Part shown: piece by piece, positions 9,604 to 20,772 of the stretch | Numbering within the stretch: position 1 is the stretch's first letter | Layout of the letters: the number at the start of each line of letters is the position of its first letter | Assembly: GCA_018340375.1 (NCBI GenBank) | Contig: JAFFJZ010000049.1 | Coordinates: 558,001 to 622,000 of the forward strand | Length of the DNA: 64,000 nucleotides | Reading direction: 5' to 3' | From: Gonatopus flavifemur | Lineage: Eukaryota; Arthropoda; Insecta; Hymenoptera; Dryinidae | Made by a program: the position numbers and the translations under genes | Notes under the pieces: model-generated | What the model was told of the DNA's origin: nothing | The model's database searches: none | What the model saw: the letters and a program-made list of their open reading frames with translations, nothing else

Positions 9604-9909
9604 GTGCAGAATATGTGTATTGTGCTGAAAAGTCCCAATATTGCATATTTTGAACGCTCTTTATCCTCTGAAAATGTATCAGGCCAAGTTGTGTTGAACT
9701 TATTCAAAGAAATGATATGTCATTGTGAACTCTTCATATTCTCAAGATTGTATGTTAGAGGTTTATTCAATGATTTAAATGTGTTACGTGATATGGTTGC
9801 TGAGAGGATGTTATATTCAAAACTCAACTTTTGGGACGAAAGCATGAAGAAATTGATGAAAGACTACTATTCTTCGATCGTTAAGTTATTTTACACATTC
9901 TTCCCATGA
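9604..9909 (+). CDS. Small hypothetical helical protein between Polinton genes
   Basis: A 101-codon frame (MQNMCIVLKSPNIAYFERSLSS ... IVKLFYTFFP). A second start 44 nt upstream (9560, MSLRETVLRCAEYVYCAEK) overlaps it in another frame, so the present ATG may not be the ancestral one. The product looks like two or three amphipathic helices, Cys- and Phe-rich, with no signal peptide or known motif. It sits between the broken gene ending at 8759 and the polymerase leader, on the same strand. It could be another decayed viral accessory gene. The flanks 8760-9559 and 9910-10099 hold nothing I can support. Confidence 0.25.
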   Translation: MQNMCIVLKSPNIAYFERSLSSENVSGQVVLNLFKEMICHCELFIFSRLYVRGLFNDLNVLRDMVAERMLYSKLNFWDESMKKLMKDYYSSIVKLFYTFFP

Positions 9910-10099
9910 TTTTAATGGAAGTTTGTAGAGAAAACCTCTGATATTACGGAATGTAATATTCACATTATTCATATAAATTTTGTAACCGAAACGTACATGT
10001 TCTACACATTATTTCAAATCAGTTTATATTCAATTCACATCTAAAATGGGATCAATATATGAACTGAATGTGTAATACTATGGAATTTCAGAATCAATA

Positions 10100-11197
10100 A
10101 TGGAACTTGATGAGGATGATACTCCATCTCCACAGTTACAAACTTCATGTGAGCGACTATCAGTTCAAAGAAGTATGTATTATTACTGTAATCACATGAT
10201 TCACAATGATCATCTATTGTTTTTCATCGATATTCTTCTATGAACAATGGAATTTTTCCTCATCAGCATCGAATGATAACAAAGAGATTGTCGTTTTGAT
10301 ACCGCAAGAAGCTAATATACCACAGACAGATGATATATATGAATTTTATGATAGAAGTTGTTATAACTATGGTTAATATAGATATTATTTGGGAGATTTA
10401 TTTCCATCAGATTCAAAGAGAACTCAGGAAATTATTTCAAACGATGATGATGGTCCCCTTGCAGAGGAGGATGAGGAGGAGGAGGAGGATAATCGAAAGC
10501 TGCTTCATCGTCAGAAACTTATGATTATTGAAGATGCTATTCTACTCGATCATCCTATTTGTGTTTGTGATGGTATGTTGGAAGAAAAAATCTCAATCAA
10601 AAATTTGTGATACATGAAAATAGTGATTTTCCGAAGAGTTATCATCAAAATAAAACTATTGCTTTGTCCTTAAAAAAAAAGTAGCTTCAACTTCGCGAGG
10701 TATTTTGAGCGATGCTGGCGATCCTCCTGCAGAGCAGGATAATCAAAGCCTGCGTCCTCGTCAGAAGCCTGTGATCATTGAAGATGTCATTCTACTTGAT
10801 CATCCTCTTTGTATTTGTGAAGTTATGTTGAAAGAACAAAAGTGTCCAAAAGAAAAAAAACTTGTGCTACATGAATGTATTGATTCTTCTTGAAAACAAA
10901 TCAACATAAAGGATACAATTTTTCAAGACCAGTTATCAAAATTCAATGATTTGTTTGTGTTTAAACGTAGCTTCAACTCCGCGAGGATATCAAAATCAAC
11001 GTGGATGGGGTCGTAGATTTCCTTGAAAGTATATCGACATTGATGAAACCGCTGACAATGGGCATAACGACACAGAGGACAATCCAGTACACGAAAAACC
11101 AGATTAAGCGAATGAAGAAGAAGAACAAGGTGATCATGATGATGATCATGAAAGAAGAGAAGAGGAGGTAGAAAGGGGAGAGAAAGAAGAGGAGAGA
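10100..11197 (+). pseudogene. Possible spliced 5' region of the Polinton polymerase gene, acidic, with duplicated exon
   Basis: From an ATG at 10100 an open segment ends at a GTATGT donor (10173). A CATCAG acceptor (ends 10266) leads into a segment in the matching phase. It is interrupted by TAA at 10374-10376, then runs through an acidic stretch (DDDGPLAEEDEEEEED) and MIIEDAILLDHPICVCD to a GTATGT donor at 10573. The next segment (10682) repeats this pattern: IIEDVILLDHPLCICE. A third (from ~10967) gives VASTPRG and a Gly/Arg-rich run, then the Glu-rich region that leads into 11198 in the same frame, with two stops between. The link to the polymerase rests on shared frame and strand only; it may be a separate gene. 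Confidence 0.35.
10430..10985 (+). repeat. Tandem duplication of an exon-intron unit (~270 bp)
   Basis: The blocks 10497-10690 and 10747-10980 are diverged copies. They share the coding core (TTGAAGATG.TATTCTACT.GATCATCCT), the downstream TATGTTG.AAGAA start of the presumed intron, a GTTATCA(T/A)CAAAAT tract, and then GTAGCTTCAACT(T/C)CGCGAGG. In the second copy the donor has become TTATGT and the acceptor CG, so splicing there is probably lost. Confidence 0.6.
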
Positions 11198-13101
11198 ATG
11201 GAAGAACAAGTAGAAGAAGAAGAAGGAAACAATAGGGATATCAATGACGATGGAATACTACCACCGGGACACAGGTTCGTGATTATGTCACAGCATAGGA
11301 GATACTTTAAAAAATTCAAAACTCGCGGCCGTGAAATTGAAATGAAATTCAATCTCCCCCAAGCTCAAAATACAAATTCGTTGAATTGGTTGGAAACAGC
11401 CTTCCGTGATATACATACATACCTCACCAGTTCATGTCAAAGTCATGATTATATAGGATTAACTTTCTCTGCGAATGGATTCGAACATGGTGTAGTCTGG
11501 CAATCTTTTCGACCAGTTCGTGATTTTTTTTGAAAATCTGTGGGAACTTGTGAGTACTGTTGCTCAAAGTTCACGTAGTTTCAATATGGATGAATCTTGT
11601 GCCATAAATTCTTGTATTGTTAGTGGTCCTCCTGTAGGTTGTGGGAGAAAATCTTCAAATCTTGAGACTGCATCGAAGCGATCGATTTTAACTACCCGTA
11701 ATGACAATGATAAATTTTGTTCACCACGCTCTCTTGTAGCGGCAGATGTCTATATACGGAGGGGCACTGTACGTTCAGGAACTTTACAAAAAGAATGGAA
11801 TAAAATAAGACAACCGCGATCGTCTTTACAGCGAATAAGAGCATGCGAGCTGGTGAGGAACGCAGGGGTGTGTATCACTGCAGACGGTTGTGGTCAGAAT
11901 GAAATAGAACGTTTTCAAAATTATTATATGCATAAAGGTACGGCAATTGTCATTTACAAATTAGAATCTTTGGGAAAAGGCGTGAAACCCTTATTTGATG
12001 GACGATCGAAAGTTTCCCGATTTTTTGGACATGTTGTTCATACATTATACATCGCTTATTATGGAAAATTAGCTCACTTCGAACCTATTCTGAAACTACG
12101 CGGAGCTGCGGGTAGTCGAGGATTTTGTGAGGCGTGTCATAAATCTTATAAACAAAATGCTATCAGGCATCAGTGTAATAAACAATGTTCACGATGTAAA
12201 CGCAGTCCTCCATGCGATACTGCATCGAATCAAATGTTCTGTAGAGATTGTAATCGATATTTTTTGGTATAACTTGTTACGATTCACACAAAAAAACATT
12301 CAACACTCCCCCAAATTCAAACTCGAGTGTATGCGCATCCTTGAAAAAATGTAATAAGTGATTAATTTCAATACCACAAGATCGCAAACACGTATGTGGG
12401 TGGACATTTTGTAACATTTGTCGTGAGCAACAACCTTATAATCACTAATGTTATATCATGCCTCTCAAACATAGAGATTCACGACAACCAGTCATGTTCA
12501 TTCTCTATGACATCGAAACGCAACAAGATCGGAATGTCGAAGGCGACCAAAATACCCGTTTACATGTACCTAGTCATTGTGTGGTACAGAAAATTCGCAC
12601 ATATTGTATCAATGAACCCAATATCACGATCAAATGTGATTATTGCGGTGTGCGTGAATATGTTCTTGGTTCGAGTCCTATTCAACAGTTTATTGAATTG
12701 ATTTCCCAACGAAAACAAATTTTTTCGAAAATCGTATGTATAGCACATAATGCTGAAGGCTATCTCGCTCAATTTATATCAAAATATTTGGTGGAGCAGA
12801 AACGTGAGTCATATCCTCGATTGATAATGAACGGGACTAAAATCCTACAGATGAAAATGGGTCGCATAGTTTTTATAGATAGTCTCAATTTCCTTCTCAT
12901 GGCCCTGAACAATCTCCCAAAAGCTTTCGATCTACCTGGTGATTACGAAAAGAGGGATATTTCCGCACCTTTTCAATACTCCAGAAAATCAAAATGACAT
13001 TGGATCATCACCATCTATCGAATTTTACATGCCTGACACCATGAAAACAGATGAACGTGGGAAGTTTTTGGAATGGTATCACGAAAAAAAGACGAACGCC
13101 G
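11198..13101 (+). pseudogene. Protein-primed type B DNA polymerase of the Polinton, N-terminal half (broken)
   Basis: Segments in three frames make up the N-terminal half of a Polinton polB. 11198-11533 has the RYFKKF and SFRPVRDFF region. 11520-12272 has PPVGCGRKS and a zinc-binding region CEACHKSYKQNAIRHQCNK (then CSRC, CDTAS, CRDC). 12273-12457 continues the frame used from 12458 with two stops (TGA, TAA) among further Cys motifs. 12458-12997 has exonuclease motif I (LYDIETQQD) and motif II (AHNAEGYLAQFI, where the usual Asp is Leu). 12939-13101 has HLFNTPENQND and FLEWYHEKK. Frame changes: an 8-T run at 11524-11531, near 12250, and near 12955. The gene is cut at 13101 by the Transib. Confidence 0.8.
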
Positions 13102-13136
13102 CACAGTGGGGCCAAATGCCAAAAAGCTGGACAAAA
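13102..13136 (+). repeat. Transib left terminal inverted repeat (~34 bp, RSS-heptamer end)
   Basis: CACAGTGGGGCCAAATGCC followed by AAAAAGCTGGACAAAA; pairs with the right end with a 1-nt length difference in the A run and one G/A-level substitution. The first seven bases are the exact consensus RSS heptamer. Confidence 0.9.
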
Positions 13137-13145
13137 TTATAAGGG

Positions 13146-14095
13146 GCTCTCAAATTCGCTTGCGACTTCGTACTCGGGAAGTTTATGGGGTCACTGATTA
13201 CGAATCCGTTGTCAGAATTTCAAAATTCAGAATGGCGGATCTAATATGGCGGACGAAAATTGAAAGAAACCATCGGATTTTCTTCAAACTTGGTGATCAG
13301 GGGTTTTTGGGGTCGCTGATCACGAATCTGCTGTTTGAGTTCCAAAATTCAAAATGGCGAATCCAATATGGCGGACGAAAATTTTAAAAATCGTCGGATT
13401 CTCCTCAAATTGGGTACCCAACGGTTTTTGGGGTCGCTGATTACGGATCCGTTGTTCTCATTTCGAAATTCAAAATGGCGGATCCAATATGGTGGAATAA
13501 AATCGAGAAGATCATCGGATTTTCTTCAAATTTGGTGATCAGGGGTTTTCGGGGTCGCTGATTACGAATCCGCTGTCTGAGTTCCCAAATTCAGAATGGC
13601 GAATCCAATATAGCGGACGAAGATTACAAAAATTATCGGATTCTTTTCAAATTGGGTACCCAGGGATTTTTGGGGTCGCTGATTACAAATCCGTTGTCTG
13701 CGTTTCGAAATTCAGAATGGCGGATCCAATATGGTGAGATAAAATCGAGGAGATCATCGGATTCTCTTCAAACTCGGCATCCAGGAGTTTTTGGGGTCAC
13801 CAATTACGAATCCGTTGTCAAAATTTTGAAATTCAGAATGGCGGATTCAATATGGTGCACAAAAATTAAGGAAACCATCGCATTTTCTTCAAACTCGGTA
13901 CTCAGGGGTTTCTGTGGTCGCTGATTACGAATCCACGGTCTGAAATTCAAAATTGAGAATAACGGACCCAATATAGCGGACGAAAATTGTAAAAATCATC
14001 GGATTCCCTTCAAACTCGGTACCCAGGGGTTTTCGGGATCGCTGATCACGAATCCGTTGTCAGAATTCCGAAATTCAGGATGGCGGATGCCAAGA
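13146..14095 (+). repeat. Left subterminal tandem array in the Transib (about 8 units of ~125 bp)
   Basis: Units each contain an ATGGCGGATCCAATATGG-like core, then GGACGAAAATT, a CATCGGATTTTCTTCAAA block, a TTTTTGGGGTCGCTGAT block and ACGAATCCG. Cores occur near 13213, 13353, 13478, 13597, 13718, 13839, 13967 and 14080. Diverged between units. The same family appears inverted at 17690-18190 and, more diverged, in the piggyBac element. Confidence 0.85.
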
Positions 14096-14334
14096 ATCAA
14101 AACTTCATCCATAACTTAATATTAAACAAGAACTAAACGGCCCATTTTGTTGTTCCTATTATGATCATTATTATGATTATTTCCAACATTGAATCATTAT
14201 TAATATAATTATCGAATGATATTAACACACCAAATGTGTTAAATCGAAAGATATATACATTCACAATATATACAATAATATAAAAAACAGAAATCGTAAT
14301 GGTTCTTACTTTTGCCACACTTTTTTTACTCAGA

Positions 14335-17044
14335 TCAGTCTTCTTCTTCACTCTCAGAGGAAGATAATGAGAAAGTTACGTTGTCTTTATCAAGTATATC
14401 CGGAGTTTTGATCAGGCATAACACGTCTCTAGGGAGAAACTTTAGTTTTTTCTCGGGCAACTGTCTTTTACTCGATAACATTAGATCAGAACTCAGAAGG
14501 AACCATTTAAGAATGTCTTCATTCGTTTTTTCTCTACTGCATTTCCTGGAGTGATGCTCTCGGTACCTTTGGAAATGAATGTTGTTAAGATATTTGAATA
14601 TAATTATGTATTCATCGACACCGTTAAAGCTTTTGATCTCAACATGACAAGCAAAATCAAGGAAAAACAAAAAGCAGCTGCACTTTGGGGTCATCAGTAT
14701 AAAGTTTTGAATAAATCCTCTAATTCATAAGTTTACTTGATTCTCAAAATTGTTTTCTAGTCTATGAATGCATGTTTCCAGAGGATGAACAATGTGGCTT
14801 ATTAATAAAAAAAAGTATATGAATATTCATAATTCCCCGAATTCCTTACCAGAACAAAACAATCTTCGCGAACATATATATCCTCGTGGTTACCATAAAT
14901 ATATAGTTTGCCTAGTTGTCAAAAACGTATTGTGCAATGTATCAAACTGATTGCAGTACTTGAGAAGTCAAATTTTTCCCTTCAAAGTGTCGAGTCAACT
15001 GTGACAAATATAGACTATTATTAAGTGATATACATCATTTTCACCTTTTAAAATCTTTGTTACGAGCCTCTTGTCCTTCCTCAGTCAATTGGCCTACAGG
15101 TAGAAGAGCAGATGCAATGATTTCAGATCCGTGGATCGAAAACTTGTGCATCGTAGGTGACATTGGGTACCACGGATATTTTGTCGCGTAGTAGCGTGCC
15201 GTGTCTAAAGCGTAACTCCGAAAATTCCAACGTCTATTTCATGGCCACTTGAAACGGTAGCTAATACTACATGAAGTCGTTGTATTAGGTTGACATCCAC
15301 CCCTGTGATTTCGGCAGAAACTTCGGGTTGTGCGAAAAATCGCCTAGCGGTATTCCCATCATTTGAGTTCCCAAACCCTGGCTTAGGAACATCGACAATG
15401 AAGCCACATTTTTCTTTAAAACTTTTCTGTACAACCTTTTTTCGTTCTTTCACCAAAGCTTTATCTTGTTTTCGTGCTTGCCACTTCTGAATAGGTAGCT
15501 TATAAGACAATTGCAGGAGGCCCTCAAAAAATCGTATCCAGCCGGGTAGACAAGACAAACCAAACTGGAGGTTTTCGGTTCTGACCGGCCTGGATACTAT
15601 ATCATCAATTTTGTTGAATTCCTCAGATGTGGCACCACATATATAGCACTTCTGGGTATGGGTTGTCTCAGTTATGGCATTGCATACCTTCCCGTCTACC
15701 ATAGGAAAAATCATCTCATGTTTCACTGAAACATGTTTTTCATCAGTTCTGAAAGGAGTAGTCCTCAGATTTTCTATTTCATTATCAACCCGTAGCTTCT
15801 CTGCAACCGAAACTTCAGTTGATTCTTTCACCAACTCTATTTTGATTGGCCTACAAAATCTCGTTGATGATGGCCTTGGATTCTGCCAAATTATTTTTGA
15901 ATTGCAGAGTAGGCGGAGAGGCACAAGTGAATTAATGAACACAGCGGAATCACTAGCTTCCGAACTTTGATATGCTTGTTTGTATGAGGAGTGGCTAGAT
16001 CTCCCATCAAACCCCCATTTGGAAATAAGTACCAGGTTTTGTAACTCTTCATCAGATAAAGTTGACAAAACCGAATTCTGTAGCTTCAAAATACGTGTAG
16101 CTGTGTGATCAAGAAGTGCTTGTAGTTGCACAACAGCGCAGGTTTCTGTTATTTGAATGAATTCCTTGTCAGGGAAACACATGCGTTTGGCCAGTTGAAT
16201 TTTTTTATAAGGTGGATATTTCTGCGGATCAGCTTCACGCAATAAGCAGTACTGATGTTTTGAGAGCTCGGCATCTACTAGGAGAGCTAGAGCATTCTCA
16301 TCATTCAACATCTTTGGCTCATTTCGCTTGAAAGTTTGATAACCTTTCATATACATTTTGGCAAGCTCAGGATCAGAAGATGTAACATCCTTTACAATTT
16401 TTGCGGCTCCGATCTGTCCAGACGCTCTCAAACACATTTGTGTGGCGTAAGACAGCTCTGAGATGGGAGTATTTACTCTGATATTCTCCGTTTTCCTACG
16501 TTTCGTTCTTTCTGAACATTCGTTGAATTCAACAAGAGGTCTTCCCACTTGCGTGTGAACAGTTACAGAATGGGGATTCCTGAAAGTACAAAACACTACC
16601 TCTTGTTTTAACCATTCTTCATTATTTTTAAGAAATCGTTCTTCGGTCCTTTGAGAAGATTCCCATCTCTTTTTAAATACACATTTGAAAGTAGATAAAA
16701 GGTTAGAGATCTCTGTAGTTTTGTTATCCGAACAACACGTTATCTCGATGATTTTTCCTTGAAGGAAAGTGAACTTTTCATCCAACGTAGGTAGAGGACT
16801 GCTCCTTAAAATATTGTACATCTCTCTCCGAGTCATAGATATTGAATCATCTTTGAAATCTACAAACGTTGTAGAATTCGATAAAATTCGCTACAGAAAC
16901 CCCATATGTTTCTAAAAATTTTCCTAATTTTCTTGGGTTGGATTCAACCCTCTTAAGCTAATTCTTTTTGCAGTCAACTGTTCAAATTAAACTACTAAGA
17001 AAATATAGGTTGTTGAAACACTCACCTTCGGCAGCGGAATCCAT
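14335..17044 (-). pseudogene. Transib transposase, three exons, one single-base frame change
   Basis: Exon 1 is 17044-17026 (MDSAAE), followed by a GTGAG donor. Exon 2 is 16859-15045, after a TGTAG acceptor. Exon 3 is 14566-14335, after a donor AAAAG|GTGA and acceptor CAAAG|GTACCG. Phases agree at both junctions and the exons total 2066 nt, about 688 codons once the frame change is allowed for, the usual Transib size. Acidic sites: KWGFDGRSSHSSYKQ (~16003-16020), FPMVDGKVCN (~15700) and the Glu of GWIRFFEGLL (~15525); also CYICGAT and GFGNSNDGNTARRFF. The frame change lies near 15215-15220, just before the YALDTARYYATKYPWYP segment. The C-terminus is acidic (SSSESEEED). Transib transposases are the relatives of RAG1. 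A sequencing error at one base would make this an intact gene. Confidence 0.88.
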
Positions 17045-17689
17045 CTCATTTGGAATTGTATGTTAACATTGAATGATTTTAAAAAACGAAAAATATTCAC
17101 CAAGCTCCAAACTTGCACGCGGAAAAAAGTTTACGGTAACGATTACTAGCAAGAGTAAGAATTCGGTGACAGCTATTGCACAATTGTGATAAGTACCATT
17201 TGAAATCAGACCGATTACAACCAACTATTTACGTTGCCATGGAAACGATAGGTTGACATAAGAACGATCACCAAATCGCGAGTCATGATTCAGTTCACGG
17301 AAACAAAAGAGATATCAATACTTGAATAACATTTATAAACATTTAGGAAAATGACGGTTACTTTGAGGAAAGAGAGCATCGCTGAAGAATGTTAGCAGTG
17401 AAGTTACCAAAAATTCGTAGTAATAATACTAAATGTTGGTAGTTTTATTGTCATTTCCCATAGTGAATTCATCAACTCATAGTAAATTCACTACGAATAT
17501 TCTCCAGCAATACTGTTTCTCTCTCAATGGTCCATCATATTCCTGAATATCAATGATTTCTGGCTTTTGTGTACCCTAAGCCCGCGATGAGAAGAAAAAC
17601 GAATGGTAATCAATCTCATACAGTTTTCCTTGTGCAGCAAATGTACACTGGAAATAAAACACATACTGACGTTGAGATAAAATTCAAAG

Positions 17690-18190
17690 CGAATCTACTG
17701 AATTCTGAGTTTTGTGTCCACCATATTAGATACGCTATCTTTGATTCTTGGAATTTGACAACTGATTTGTAATCAATGACCCCACAAAACCCTGGGTACC
17801 GAGTTTGAAGGAAATCTGATGATTTTTTCAATTTTTTTCTGCCAAACTGGATTCGCCATTCTGAATTCCGGAATTCAGACACCGGATTCGGAATCAGCGA
17901 CCTTAAAAACCTTAGGGTAACGAGTTCGAAGGCAATCCGATGATTTTTTCAATTTTCATCCGCCATGTTGGATCCGCCATTTTGAATCTTGGAATTCAAA
18001 CAACGGATTCGTAATCAGCGACCTCAGAAACCCCTGGGTCACGAATTTGAAGAAAATCCGATGATTTCTTTCAATTTTCGTCCGCCATATTGGATCCGCC
18101 ATTTTGAATTCCGAAATGAAGACAACGGATTCATAATCAGCGACCCCACAACCTTCTGCATATCAAGTTTCAGACGGATCTAAGGACTTC
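17690..18190 (-). repeat. Right subterminal tandem array in the Transib (about 4 units)
   Basis: Same repeat family as 13146-14095, read on the minus strand. Cores (complement: CCGCCATATTGGATCCGCC) lie near 17725, 17850, 17965 and 18085. Both arrays therefore point the same way relative to their nearest terminus. 18191-18728 between this array and the end repeat holds no gene. Confidence 0.85.
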
Positions 18191-18728
18191 TCATCAGTCC
18201 GTCTAATTTTTTGTGATTTCCTGCACAAAAACATGGCGGAATTGCTTAGGGGCAGACATGGGCAGCCGTTTTTTTTTCTGATGTTTAGGTAAGAGTCCCA
18301 TCTACCACCTCCAATGAGTTAAACGACGTAATTTTGCGTAATTCTCTACTATTCCTTCAAAAATCAAACACATTTTCTCATTTATAGATATAGAAATTAC
18401 ATCCAATCATTGCTCTGTCAGTATTTTCCACTCATCAAATTGATATTCTCTTAATTCTCAGTGTATTCTACATAGTTTCAGTAATAGACTCCAATTTGAA
18501 AAAATTAAATCGGTTCATTTTTCGAGACACAGCGTCTTTTTGAACATGCTCGTTATTTTACTGTCTTTCAATCACGCGGATTATACTTCAAGGAGGGTAT
18601 TTTGCAACTGGTACACAAGGGCAGGGGGAGGGGATCAGATCTTCTTATATCAGAATTCCAATACTTGGGACATCACCTTACTTATCCCAAGGGTCAAATA
18701 TCCCCAATTACAAACTTCATTTTTGGGG

Positions 18729-18762
18729 TTTTGGCCAGCTTTTGGCATTTGGCCCCACTGTG
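18729..18762 (-). repeat. Transib right terminal inverted repeat
   Basis: On the minus strand: CACAGTGGGGCCAAATGCC then AAAAGCTGGCCAAAACCCC. The CCAAAACCC lying 21 bp after the heptamer resembles an RSS nonamer in 7 of 9 positions, but the left end does not share it. Confidence 0.88.
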
Positions 18763-20772
18763 CGCCGATTACGTTTTTAATTTTCGAAAAGAAATAATTA
18801 ACTACTGTCGGAAAGATGTAGGAATACTACGAGAGACATGCATTGTTTTTCGAAAAATGTTCTTGGATTGCGGTAATATTTGTCCGTGTACAGAAAGCAT
18901 CACACTCGCTTCAGCATGTTCTCAGGTTTTCAGAAAAATTATTCAGAAGAAGAGACCATTGGAATTATTCCTAAAAACGGGTATAGCTTTGCATAAAATT
19001 TTCCTCGTAAAGCTTGTGAATGGTTGTCATGGATTGAACACACACGTGGTTGTCACATTCAATCAGCTGCTCACGATCGTGAGTACCGTATACCGGGAGG
19101 CATACTTGTGGATGGGCATTATGAAGATCATGAAACGGGCTTAAAATATGTATTTCAATTCCATGGGTGCTATTGGCACGGTTGTTCACGATGTTTCACT
19201 GTGGATCGAGATCGACCGTTGGGTGATGGTGGTTTGTCGATGGAAAGTAGATACGACAAGACAATAAACACCAGTGGCAAAATGAAGTCTTTAAGCTATG
19301 TTTTGACAGGAATCTGAGAATGTGAATTCGCTGAATTTTTGCAGTCAAATAGTGAAGCACAAACTTTCCTAAAGAATAATAAACTACTCAATCACTCACC
19401 GCTCGATCCTCGTGAGGCTTTCTTTGGTGGTAGAACGGAAACATATGCAACTTTGTACGATGTACGAGAGGGGGAAGAGAAATGTTATGTTGACGTTTGC
19501 TCTCTTTACCCTTACGTGTGCAAAGTTGGACAATTTCCTGTTGGACATCCAAAAGTATACATCGGAGAAGACGAATGTTGTGTGCTAACAGGTACTGATA
19601 ACAACATCGATCTCGTTGAAGGGCTCATACTGTGCACTGTATTAGCACCCACAGATTTGTATCACCTCGTTCTACCCATACATATGCACGGAAGAATGAT
19701 GTTTTCCTTACGTTATACATGCTGTCACATGATGAGTTCGAAAAATTGTATTCATACTCCAGATGAACGCATGTTTACAAGAACATGGGTCTCAGATGAG
19801 TTGAAAAAAGCCGTATCCTGTGGTTGTCAAATCCTGAAAATTTCGGAAATTTGGCGATATTCTGTCACCAAATATGATTCAAATACCAAACAAGGTGGCC
19901 TCTTCGCCGCATACATCAATAAGTTCTTGAAAATCAAGCAAGATGCCAGCGGTTGGCCAAACGAGTGTGTAGACGATGTAACGAAACAACGTTACACTAA
20001 AGACTACGCAGATCGTGAAGGTATTCACTTAGATCTGAATAACATTCGTAAAAATCAGGGTTTGAGATCACTTGCCAAATTATGTTTGAACTCATTTTGG
20101 GGAAAATTTGGTCAGAGGGAGAACCTCCCCAAGACAAAAGTTGTATCAACTCACCAAGAACTAATGGAACTGGTAATCAATCACGAAATCGAGGTAACCG
20201 GAATCCTACCAGTTAATAATCACATCATTTATTTTAATTACAAGAATAGAGTAGAAACGGTTATTCAATCATCTCATACAAACGTAGTGATTGCTGCTTA
20301 CACTTCAGCTCAAGCGCGATTACATTTATACGATCACCTCGAACGTCTTGGTCACCGTGTACCTTATTGTGATACGGATTCTTGCATATATGTGAGTCGT
20401 AATGATGAATACGATTTACCTGTAGGACAGTTTTTGGGTGAGTTGACGAACGAATTAGAAACTTATGGTTGCAAAAGCTACATAAGTTCTTTTGTTTCAG
20501 GAGGGCCCAAATGTTACGCTTTTATAGTTCAGAAGCGTGATGCTGAGGGGCGAGATCTCGGGGAACTTGAAGTTTGCAAGGTCAAAGAAATCAACTTAAA
20601 CTTTTCGAATTCAGGTCTTGTCAATTATCATTCGTTGAGAGCTCTACTAACAGATCCTGATCAGCAATCCATCATTCTGGAGTATGAAGCAATTGGACGA
20701 ACAGAATACCACGATGTAATAACCCGTAAGAAAGTGAAAACACGCAAACCTGTTCTTGTCAAGAGAAGATGA
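18763..20772 (+). pseudogene. Polinton type B DNA polymerase, C-terminal half with all palm motifs
   Basis: After the Transib the gene resumes with exonuclease motif III (NYCRKDVGIL) and LASACSQVF. A frame change near 18938 and a TAA at about 18988 interrupt it before WLSWIEHTRG and REYRIPGGILVDGHY. A TGA at 19315-19317 follows, in the same frame as the long open part 19339-20772. That part carries polymerase motif A (YVDVCSLYPYV), the region B (AKLCLNSFWGKFGQRE) and motif C (YCDTDSCIYV), all with catalytic Asp residues present. It ends PVLVKRR at 20772. The palm is conserved while the leader is wrecked, as expected for neutral decay after a working past. Confidence 0.88.

Larger units (their letters stand above)
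13102..18762 (-). mobile_element. Transib transposon inserted in the polymerase gene (5-bp duplication CGCCG)
   Basis: Ends read CACAGTGGGGCCAAATGCC inward on both sides. They are flanked by CGCCG at 13097-13101 and 18763-18767. Transib elements are known for CACAGTG-type ends (the RAG recombination-signal heptamer) and 5-bp GC-rich duplications of the form CGNCG, and the encoded transposase fits. With one duplication removed, the polymerase reading frame is continuous across the site. Inside: left subterminal repeat array (13146-14095), transposase gene on the minus strand (14335-17044), right array in opposite orientation (17690-18190). Total length 5661 bp, long for a Transib because of the arrays. 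Confidence 0.93.

Noticed and set aside
13146..14095. Regularly spaced repeats that at first glance resemble a CRISPR array
   Set aside because: The ~125-bp units are similar along their whole length, with no unique spacers, and they sit inside a eukaryotic transposon with an inverted partner array.
18540..18760. Plus-strand frame (to 19144) starting before the polymerase half
   Set aside because: Its first ~50 codons are Transib end sequence; only the part after 18763 is polymerase.
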